From assembly GCA_947626445.1 (NCBI GenBank), contig CANQSC010000070.1, forward strand, positions 1-5,147: a stretch of DNA of 5,147 nt, given 5' to 3'. The stretch comes from an uncultured Bacilli bacterium. GTDB taxonomy: Bacteria > Bacillota_I > Bacilli_A > RF39 > UBA660. Position 1 is the stretch's first letter; every line of letters begins with the position of its first letter. Below the pieces are notes generated by a model. That model worked only from the letters and a program-made list of their open reading frames with translations, was not told the origin of the DNA and did no database searches. The translations under genes were made by a program, and so were the position numbers. This document shows, one piece after another, positions 1-5,147 of the stretch.

Positions 1-1053
1 ATTGGCTAAATCAGAATTAATTTTTTCCATAATAAGTTCATAAGTAGCATTTCCATCATTACTAAAAGGTATTTCATGTAAGAAATAATATCTAATAGCA
101 TCTACGCCAAATTGCTCTACTAAATCATCAGCATACAATATATTTCCTCTACTCTTACTCATTTTATCCATACCCATTAATAGCCAAGGATGTCCAAAAA
201 CTTGTTTAGGCAAAGGTAAGTCTAAAGACATTAAAATAATTGGCCAATAAATAGTATGAAAACGCACAATGTCTTTTCCTATTAAATGTAAATCAGCAGG
301 CCACCATTTTTTAAATTCTTCACTTTGTTTATCAACATCATAACCAATATTAGTAATATAGTTTGATAAAGCATCTATCCAAACATAAACAACATGTTTA
401 TCATTAAATGGCACTTTTATTCCCCAATCAAAAGCTGTTCTTGAAACACATAAATCTTGTAAACCTGGTTCTAAAAAGTTATGTAACATTTCATTTTTTC
501 TTGATACAGGTTGAATAAATTCAGGATGATTGTTTATATAATCAATTAAACGGTCTTGATATTTAGAAAGTTTAAAGAAATAAGCTTCTTCACTTCTTGG
601 TTTAACTTCTCTTCCACAATCTGGACATTTACCATCAACAAGCTGGGATTCAGTCCAAAAGGATTCACAAGGTGTACAATATAAACCTTCATATTTACCT
701 AAATAAATATCGCCTTGATTATACAGTTTTTCAAAAATATGACCAACCACTTCTTTATGATGAGGATCGGTAGTTCTAACAAATTTATCATAACTAGTAT
801 TCATAATATCCCAAATTCTTTTAATCTCAGCACTTTTTTCATCAACAAATTCTTGAGGTGTTAAGCCCTCTTCTTTTGCTTTTAACTCAACTTTTTCCCC
901 ATGTTCATCTGTACCTGTTTGAAAATAAACATCAAAACCTTTGCTTCTTTTATACCTTGCAATACAATCTGCTAAAACAATTTCATAAGTATTACCAATA
1001 TGAGGTTTACCTGAAGCATATGCAATAGCAGTTGAAATATAATATTTTGCCAT
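1..1053 (-). CDS. metG: Methionyl-tRNA synthetase, N-terminal 351 residues (3' end outside window)
   Basis: Cytoplasmic class I aminoacyl-tRNA synthetase that charges tRNA-Met with methionine using ATP. My translation starts MAKYYISTAIAYASGKPHIG and stays open to the window edge. The HIGH-type ATP signature is HIGN at residues 18-21, a normal MetRS variant. A single zinc knuckle of two CxxC pairs (Cys126, Cys129, Cys143, Cys146) sits in the connective-peptide insert. The KMSKS loop is perfect at residues 297-301. The reading stops near NSDLAN, just before the helical anticodon-binding domain, so that domain and any C-terminal tRNA-binding domain lie outside. The ATG at 1053 is chosen because AGGTGAT stands 4-5 bases upstream and the residues after it match the family N-terminus. 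It lies 82 bases after the spoVT stop, probably with its own promoter. No T-box leader is seen and there is no room for one. Identity is very secure. Confidence 0.97.
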   Translation of the reverse strand, partial: MAKYYISTAIAYASGKPHIGNTYEIVLADCIARYKRSKGFDVYFQTGTDEHGEKVELKAKEEGLTPQEFVDEKSAEIKRIWDIMNTSYDKFVRTTDPHHKEVVGHIFEKLYNQGDIYLGKYEGLYCTPCESFWTESQLVDGKCPDCGREVKPRSEEAYFFKLSKYQDRLIDYINNHPEFIQPVSRKNEMLHNFLEPGLQDLCVSRTAFDWGIKVPFNDKHVVYVWIDALSNYITNIGYDVDKQSEEFKKWWPADLHLIGKDIVRFHTIYWPIILMSLDLPLPKQVFGHPWLLMGMDKMSKSRGNILYADDLVEQFGVDAIRYYFLHEIPFSNDGNATYELIMEKINSDLAN

Positions 1054-1066
1054 CTAAATCACCTTT
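1054..1066 (-). promoter_or_regulatory. metG ribosome-binding site
   Basis: On the minus strand the bases before the metG ATG read AAAGGTGATTTAG. The AGGTGAT part (1064-1058) matches the anti-Shine-Dalgarno complement exactly. AGGTGA ends 5 bases before the ATG, the same spacing as for mfd, which supports the chosen start. Its 5' edge abuts one arm of an inverted repeat (1064-1073). Confidence 0.8.
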
Positions 1067-1101
1067 CAATTAACATTGTTAGTATATCATATTAATTGAA
1101 A
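1064..1101. repeat. Perfect 10-bp inverted repeat around the metG -10
   Basis: TTTCAATTAA at 1064-1073 is the exact reverse complement of TTAATTGAAA at 1092-1101, with an 18-base spacer containing the candidate extended -10. As DNA it could be an operator. It does not resemble the cre, Fur, Rex or PUR boxes I know. As RNA it can only form in transcripts reading through from spoVT, because the proposed start (about 1074) lies downstream of the left arm. In that RNA the right arm ends directly at the metG Shine-Dalgarno. The arms are almost all A/T, so pairing is weak. Confidence 0.5.
1081..1089 (-). promoter_or_regulatory. Candidate metG promoter, extended -10
   Basis: The minus strand reads TGATATACT: an extended -10 (TGn) directly followed by TATACT, five of six bases of the SigA consensus. 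No good -35 lies at 16-18 bases; TTGTAA at 1116-1111 is too far from this -10 (24 bases). It fits an overlapping TATGAT (1091-1086) only with a long 19-base spacer. Extended -10 promoters often manage without a -35. Transcription would begin near 1074, giving a leader of about 20 bases. The site lies between the spoVT terminator candidate and metG, where a promoter is expected, but AT-rich DNA throws up such matches by chance. Confidence 0.45.
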
Positions 1102-1114
1102 AAAAACTATTTAC

Positions 1115-1152
1115 AAAAAAAGAAAGACTTAAAATTTATATTTCAATCTTTC
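1115..1152 (-). terminator. Weak candidate intrinsic terminator overlapping the spoVT stop
   Basis: In the minus-strand transcript GAAAGA (1152-1147) pairs with TCTTTC (1127-1122). Further inner A/U pairs follow, interrupted by one bulge and one mismatch, and a run of seven T (1121-1115) comes directly after. Layout and position, across the end of spoVT and before the metG promoter, fit a Rho-independent terminator. The stem has only two G-C pairs, so it would be weak even for an AT-rich genome. Confidence 0.4.
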
Positions 1153-1645
1153 TCACAAATAATTGACTTAAAAATTTACTAAAATTTCTTTCCCATTCTT
1201 CAAATCCTTTATCTTTATAAAAAATAATCATTCCTAAACAATCTGTTGAAACAATAATTGGTTTCATTAAAAAATATTTATTTAAACTATCATCAAAAAA
1301 ACTTTCTTCTTCTTTTGATTCATAACTTTCTCTTTGTTCCATAAATTTATCAATCATTTTAGGAATTTTCTTACCATATAATTCTTTATTTGAACTAGCA
1401 ATTATTTTATCACGATCTAAAATTAAAACATTAACATTCATTAAATCATAAACATCTGTACATAATTCCATACTTATTTCTCTTAAATCAGATATTTTAG
1501 AAAACTTTTGTAAATATACCCCTTTTTCATCAACAAAAATTTCTAAACTTTCACCATCTCTTATTCCTAAATTTCTTCTTATTTCTTTTGGTAAAACAAT
1601 TCTTCCTAATTCATCAATTTTTCTTACAACACCAGTTTGTTTCAT
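1136..1645 (-). CDS. spoVT: SpoVT-type transcription factor, AbrB DNA-binding plus GAF-like domain
   Basis: A 169-residue protein, close to the 178 of Bacillus subtilis SpoVT. Residues 1-50 form the swapped-hairpin AbrB/MazE-type DNA-binding domain, with the family hallmarks GVVRKIDELGRIVLPKEIRR and DGESLEIFVD. Arg8, Arg15, Arg23 and Arg24, the positions used for DNA contact in AbrB, are all present. Residues 55-165 fit the GAF-like C-terminal domain, including LILDRDKIIASS (74-85) and PIIVSTDCLGMIIFYKDK (129-146). SpoVT binds DNA as a tetramer. In Bacillus it is made in the forespore under SigG and adjusts SigG-dependent genes and spore coat and cortex formation. Whether this organism sporulates cannot be told from here. 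The MKxTGxVR start fixes the ATG, although its GGAG site is poorly spaced (10-13 bases) and buried in a hairpin. It follows mfd by 50 bases, as in Bacillus. Stop TAA. Confidence 0.93.
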   Translation of the reverse strand: MKQTGVVRKIDELGRIVLPKEIRRNLGIRDGESLEIFVDEKGVYLQKFSKISDLREISMELCTDVYDLMNVNVLILDRDKIIASSNKELYGKKIPKMIDKFMEQRESYESKEEESFFDDSLNKYFLMKPIIVSTDCLGMIIFYKDKGFEEWERNFSKFLSQLFVRKIEI

Positions 1646-1692
1646 AAAAAAAGGTTCACTCCATTCTATATCTATTGTGGATTAAACCTTTT
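1646..1692 (-). promoter_or_regulatory. spoVT leader hairpin sequestering the ribosome-binding site
   Basis: In minus-strand RNA, 1692-1678 pairs with 1663-1649. The outer eight pairs are perfect (AAAAGGTT with AACCTTTT). A T-G wobble, an A-T pair, one A-G mismatch and four pairs (T-A, C-G, C-G, A-T) close a 14-base loop. The right arm contains TGGAGTG (1663-1657), the only Shine-Dalgarno-like sequence before the spoVT ATG, so it is fully paired. The right arm ends in seven T (1652-1646) touching the ATG, so the structure also resembles an intrinsic terminator or attenuator after mfd. Which role applies is inference; the pairing is directly seen. Confidence 0.6.
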
Positions 1693-1701
1693 AAATTATA
1701 C
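1673..1701 (-). promoter_or_regulatory. Possible spoVT promoter (SigG-like, or SigA -10)
   Basis: Two overlapping readings are possible. GTATA (1701-1697), 17 bases, then CACAATA (1679-1673) resembles the forespore SigG pattern GnATR - 18 - CATnnTA with one -10 mismatch and a spacer one base short. Separately, TATAAT (1700-1695) is a perfect SigA -10 but has only TTTAAT as a -35 at 17 bases. Bacillus spoVT is SigG-dependent, which favours the first. Both are short matches in AT-rich DNA and could be chance. Confidence 0.25.
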
Positions 1702-4700
1702 TTGTAAATCACTCTTAATTAAAGAAAATAATGGCACTAAATAATATAGAAAATGTTTATCTAGTTGTCTAAGTGGTAATTTAATAATTATTCTTTTATT
1801 TAAATATTGAATTTGAAATTTAGGATTAATATTATATGCTTCCAAGAAAAGCTTATCACCTTTAATTTTACTAGACTCTTCTTCAGGAATAGTAATACTT
1901 ACCATATCTTTAGTTTGCACTATTTGAGTGATATTTAAAGCATTAGCAATTTTTTCAAACCATTCCTCATACATATATATTTCCATATCAGCAGTAATTT
2001 TGCCAAATCTATCTATTAATTCATCTTTAACTTCTTTAAGAGTTTCTTCACTATCAATTTCATTAATTCTTTTATGAATTGCAATTTTAATATCTTCATC
2101 AGATACATAATTATCTTCAATATGTGTACTTACTTTGATTAAAGGTAAATCATTATCTTTTTCTTCATCTTCTACTTCTTCACCTTTTAGCCGTTTCATT
2201 TCATCTTCAACCATTTTCATGTACAAATTTATTCCTACTGTATCTACAAAGCCAGCTTGTTCACTGCCTAGTAAATCTCCTGCTCCTCTAATAGATAAGT
2301 CACGCATAGCAATTTTATAACCACTACCAAGTTCCGTAAAATCTCTAATAGCACTTAATCTTTTAACGGCTATATCATTTAACATTTTATTTTTATTATA
2401 CATAAAGTAAGCATAAGCAATTTTGTCACTTCGTCCAACTCGTCCTCGAAGCTGATATAACTGACTAAGACCAAAATGGTCAGCATCATAAATAATTAAT
2501 GTATTAGCATTTGGAATATCAATACCTGTTTCAATAATAGTTGTACTTACTAAAATATCAAATTGATGATTAATAAAATCATTCATAATATTTTCAAGTT
2601 CATATTTATTCATTTTTCCATGAGCAAAACGAATTGAAGCTTCTGGTATTAATTTTTGTAATTTCATTACTTGTTCTTCAATTGTTTCTACTCGGTTATA
2701 TAAAACAAAAACTTGACCATCACGCGCTAATTCTTTATAAATGGCATCTTTAATAATTAATTCATTTTCGGCGACGACATAGGTTTGTACCGGATACCTA
2801 TTAACTGGAGGCGTATCAATTATTGATAAATCTCTTAAACCAGATAAAGCCATCTTTAAAGTTCTAGGAATAGGCGTTGCTGATAAAGTTAAAACATTTA
2901 CATCGTTTTTATACTTTTTAATTTTTTCTTTATGAGTAACCCCAAAACGTTGTTCTTCATCAATTATTAATAAACCTAAATTTTTAAAATTAATATCATC
3001 ACTTAAAAGCCGATGTGTCCCAAAAACAATATCAATTTTACCAGACTTTAAATCTTCAATTATTCTTTTAGTATCCTTAGTACTTGTAAAACGATTTAAT
3101 AAAGCTATTTCCACTGGATAATTTTTAAATCGTTCAATAGCATTTTCGTATTGCTGTTTTGATAAAATCGTCGTTGGACACAAGTAAAGAACTTGGCTAC
3201 CATTATAAACTGTTTTAAACATTGCTCTAAAAGCAACTTCTGTCTTACCAAAACCTACATCACCACATAACAGACGGTCCATCGGAATATCTTTTTCTAA
3301 ATCAGTTAAAATATCTTTAATAGCTCTAGTCTGGTCATGAGTCTCTTCATAAGTAAATTCACTAGCAAAAATATCTTCTTCAGCTAATTTTTGATAAGGT
3401 TTTACTTTAACATTTTGTCTTGCTGCATAAAGTTTAATCAAATCTTCTGAAATATCCTTAATTTTCTTTAAGACACTTCGTTTTTTCTTCTCCCAATTTG
3501 GACTATTTAATTTATTTAATTCTGGCTTCTTACCTTCGGCATCACTATATTTATAAATTGTTGATATTTTTTCGACAGGTATATATACTTTATCATTGCC
3601 GTGATACTGAATTTGCAAATAATCTTTTGTTAAACCCATAGTTGTTAAGGCTTTCACCCCACAATAAATTCCAATACCATGTGAAATATGCACAACATAA
3701 TCACCAACTTTTAAAGCATCTAAAGAATTTATTTTTTGACCCATTCGAAAATTATTTTTATATTTTATTTCTTGCTTAATATCTTCAATATCAAATTCAC
3801 TAATAAAAACATAATCATTAAAGATAAAACCATGATTCATTTTTTTAGGTATGATGTTAATAACATTATTTTTAATTTTGTTATCTTTTGCTAAAAAGAC
3901 TTCATGATTAAATAATTCACTAATAATTTTAGCCTGACTTGCTTTAGACAACATAAAAACTACTGTTTTACCTTCTCGTAAATGATGTTCAACAGTATCC
4001 TTTAACAAATCAAAATTACCATGAAAAAGCAACATTTCTTTACTTTTATATTTTAAAGCCTTCTTACTTAATGTCGCATTTTCGATTGTATTAATCTCAA
4101 TTTCTTTTTTAGGATGAAAGTCTTCTAAATAGAAAAAATGTTTTTGGTTTACCAAGTTTTCTTTTTCATTATAGGACGTCATTTCTTCATACAATTTGTC
4201 ATAGCCTACTAATATTTGTTGACGATTAAACATAATGACTGTTGCATTAGGCATGTAATCTAACAAAGAACTATTTTCTTTTGTTTCTAATTCATCATTT
4301 GCTTTTAAAGTTATCCCTTCAATTGAATTTAATGACCGTTGGGTATTCTCATCAAAAAATCTAATCGACTCAATAGTATCGCCAAAAAATTCAATTCTAA
4401 TCGGATGCTCATAAAAACTTAAAAAGACATCAAGCACAAAACCACGAACGGCATACTCACCTGTCATCGTAACCATCGAATCTCTTTTATAACCAAAGGT
4501 CTCTAATTTATCTAATAATATTTCCCGGGAAATATTTTGACCGACTTTTAAAATTAATTGATTGTTTACTTTTTCTTTAACATTAGCATTAAATTTTAAG
4601 TATCCCATTAAATTCGTCACAACAATATGTTTTGATGAATCAATTTTTTCTAAGGTTTCTAATCTTTTCAATTTTAGTTCTGGAGAAACGGCTAAAGCTA

Positions 4701-4923
4701 CTGACGTTAAAAAATCATCCATTGGAAAAAGTAACACATCATTTGAATAAGTAATTAAATTATTATAAATTTGGTTTGCTTCATATAACGTATTTGCCAC
4801 TACTAAAACATTTTCTTTACTTTCTTTAAAATAATTAAGCACGTAAAAAATGGTTAATTCATTTGTTAACCCTGATATAACTGTTCCATCTTTAAATGCA
4901 TCTTCATCAAAAAAATTAATCAT
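1696..4923 (-). CDS. mfd: Transcription-repair coupling factor Mfd
   Basis: DNA translocase that recognises stalled RNA polymerase, pushes it off with ATP, and recruits UvrA for nucleotide excision repair. Numbering is from the ATG at 4923 (1075 residues). The N-terminal UvrB-like module has no Walker A, as usual. It carries GEYAVRG and RIEFF, in which Arg160, Arg176 and Phe180 match the E. coli UvrA-contact residues Arg165, Arg181 and Phe185. The RNA-polymerase-interacting domain starts near Leu404 (LKVGDYVVHISHGIG), with Leu426 at the position of E. coli Leu499. The superfamily 2 translocase follows: Walker A GDVGFGKT (554-561), DEEQ (655-658), SATPIPRT, TTIIETGIDIP and QLRGRVGR (824-831). 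A C-terminal regulatory domain (ISDE-like VSDEDIKIAIHKRI, LIDRFG) ends the protein. The start at ATG 4923 is preferred because the in-frame GTG at 4932 lies inside the Shine-Dalgarno. The protein is about 70 residues shorter than E. coli Mfd (1148), all before Walker A. Stop TAA. Confidence 0.97.
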   Translation of the reverse strand: MINFFDEDAFKDGTVISGLTNELTIFYVLNYFKESKENVLVVANTLYEANQIYNNLITYSNDVLLFPMDDFLTSVALAVSPELKLKRLETLEKIDSSKHIVVTNLMGYLKFNANVKEKVNNQLILKVGQNISREILLDKLETFGYKRDSMVTMTGEYAVRGFVLDVFLSFYEHPIRIEFFGDTIESIRFFDENTQRSLNSIEGITLKANDELETKENSSLLDYMPNATVIMFNRQQILVGYDKLYEEMTSYNEKENLVNQKHFFYLEDFHPKKEIEINTIENATLSKKALKYKSKEMLLFHGNFDLLKDTVEHHLREGKTVVFMLSKASQAKIISELFNHEVFLAKDNKIKNNVINIIPKKMNHGFIFNDYVFISEFDIEDIKQEIKYKNNFRMGQKINSLDALKVGDYVVHISHGIGIYCGVKALTTMGLTKDYLQIQYHGNDKVYIPVEKISTIYKYSDAEGKKPELNKLNSPNWEKKKRSVLKKIKDISEDLIKLYAARQNVKVKPYQKLAEEDIFASEFTYEETHDQTRAIKDILTDLEKDIPMDRLLCGDVGFGKTEVAFRAMFKTVYNGSQVLYLCPTTILSKQQYENAIERFKNYPVEIALLNRFTSTKDTKRIIEDLKSGKIDIVFGTHRLLSDDINFKNLGLLIIDEEQRFGVTHKEKIKKYKNDVNVLTLSATPIPRTLKMALSGLRDLSIIDTPPVNRYPVQTYVVAENELIIKDAIYKELARDGQVFVLYNRVETIEEQVMKLQKLIPEASIRFAHGKMNKYELENIMNDFINHQFDILVSTTIIETGIDIPNANTLIIYDADHFGLSQLYQLRGRVGRSDKIAYAYFMYNKNKMLNDIAVKRLSAIRDFTELGSGYKIAMRDLSIRGAGDLLGSEQAGFVDTVGINLYMKMVEDEMKRLKGEEVEDEEKDNDLPLIKVSTHIEDNYVSDEDIKIAIHKRINEIDSEETLKEVKDELIDRFGKITADMEIYMYEEWFEKIANALNITQIVQTKDMVSITIPEEESSKIKGDKLFLEAYNINPKFQIQYLNKRIIIKLPLRQLDKHFLYYLVPLFSLIKSDLQV

Positions 4924-4928
4924 TCTTC

Positions 4929-4934
4929 TCACCT
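4929..4934 (-). promoter_or_regulatory. mfd ribosome-binding site inside the pth stop
   Basis: AGGTGA on the minus strand, 5 bases before ATG 4923, matches the anti-Shine-Dalgarno complement. Its last three bases are the pth stop codon TGA (4931-4929). Ribosomes finishing pth therefore stop on the mfd start region, a common sign of translational coupling. The site also decides the start: a GTG beginning at 4932 would lie within it. Confidence 0.85.
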
Positions 4935-5147
4935 TTTATTAAAAGTTTCTAAAGTTTTTAAAGCTCCATTTTGTATAAAACATTTGATAATATCTTGATA
5001 GATATTCATATTTTGATTTATCATTTCTAATTCACTCTTAGACATTTTTTCTAAAACATAAGCTATTACATTTTGACTTTTGTCTTTACTAATTCCTATC
5101 TTTAATCTTAAAAAAGCATCAGACTTTAAAGCTTCAATTATTGATTT
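4929..5147 (-). CDS. pth: Peptidyl-tRNA hydrolase, C-terminal 72 residues (5' end outside window)
   Basis: Pth cleaves the ester bond of peptidyl-tRNAs dropped early from ribosomes, recycling tRNA; the enzyme is soluble and cytoplasmic. The visible reading starts KSIIEALKSDAFLRLKIGIS, continues through a VIAYVLEKMS segment and ends ETFNKR-TGA. This matches the end of bacterial Pth, where the conserved HNG(L)K motif leads into helix SII, then R(L/I)(R/K)IGI, then xVLxxxS and a terminal helix. The catalytic His, Asn and Asp residues lie upstream of the window. Compared with the usual 185-195 residues, roughly 115-120 are missing. The position directly before mfd supports the call: in Bacillus the gene is spoVC/pth, followed by fin and mfd. 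Here no fin gene intervenes and the gap to mfd is 5 bases. TGA as stop indicates the standard code. Confidence 0.88.
   Translation of the reverse strand, partial: KSIIEALKSDAFLRLKIGISKDKSQNVIAYVLEKMSKSELEMINQNMNIYQDIIKCFIQNGALKTLETFNKR

Noticed and set aside
1054..1135. T-box or SAM riboswitch before metG
   Set aside because: The gap is only 82 bases, with no T-box motif (TGGNACCGCG-like) and no multi-stem leader; too short for either class.
1136..1645. MazE-type antitoxin rather than SpoVT
   Set aside because: The AbrB fold is shared, but the protein is 169 residues with a C-terminal GAF-like domain, the start matches SpoVT, the gene follows mfd as in Bacillus, and no toxin gene is adjacent.
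2135..2320. 61-codon open frame on the plus strand
   Set aside because: It lies antisense within the conserved C-terminal part of mfd, is rich in Ser/Phe as expected from reading the opposite strand of Glu/Lys-rich coding DNA, and has no convincing ribosome site or recognisable domain.
4324..4632. Short palindromes such as TTTCCCGGGAAA inside mfd (near 4523-4534)
   Set aside because: A chance palindrome within coding sequence; it lies far inside the gene with no promoter or second copy in the window.
4562..4750. 62-codon open frame on the plus strand
   Set aside because: It is antisense to the N-terminal UvrB-like part of mfd, with no family resemblance; a shadow of the real gene.
1696..4923. 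RecG or UvrB as alternative identity for the large helicase gene
   Set aside because: The combination of a UvrB-like N-terminus without Walker A, a CarD-like RNA-polymerase domain and a RecG-like motor is specific to Mfd.

Overview
The window reads entirely on the minus strand and holds four protein genes. In transcription order (high to low coordinates) they are the C-terminal end of peptidyl-tRNA hydrolase (pth), the full transcription-repair coupling factor (mfd), a SpoVT-type AbrB/GAF transcription factor, and the N-terminal two thirds of methionyl-tRNA synthetase (metG), which runs off the left edge. The longest gap between genes is 82 bases, so no stretch over 300 bases lacks a gene.

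The DNA is very AT-rich. Shine-Dalgarno sites are of the AGGTGA type typical of Firmicutes. The pth-mfd-spoVT order is the one seen in Bacillus (spoVC-fin-mfd-spoVT). This points to a low-GC Bacillota/Bacilli lineage, perhaps one of the reduced gut Bacilli near Erysipelotrichales or RF39. That placement is inference. Tryptophan is read from TGG wherever I checked and pth ends in TGA, so the genetic code looks standard rather than the UGA=Trp code of Mycoplasma.

Region by region: 4929-5147 is the pth tail. Its stop codon lies inside the mfd Shine-Dalgarno, so the two genes are probably translationally coupled. 1696-4923 is mfd, better started at an ATG than at the longer in-frame GTG. 1646-1695 is a 50-base gap holding a strong hairpin that pairs the spoVT ribosome-binding site, plus possible promoter elements. 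1136-1645 is spoVT. 1115-1152 is a weak candidate terminator across the spoVT stop codon. 1054-1135 holds a probable metG promoter inside a perfect 10-bp inverted repeat. 1-1053 is metG.

The genes are housekeeping functions: rescue of peptidyl-tRNA, removal of stalled RNA polymerase and repair recruitment, late sporulation-type regulation, and Met-tRNA charging. I see no mobile element, CRISPR array, RNA gene or novel multi-gene system. The most interesting features are regulatory: leader hairpins before spoVT and metG that would form in read-through RNA but not in RNA started at the proposed local promoters.
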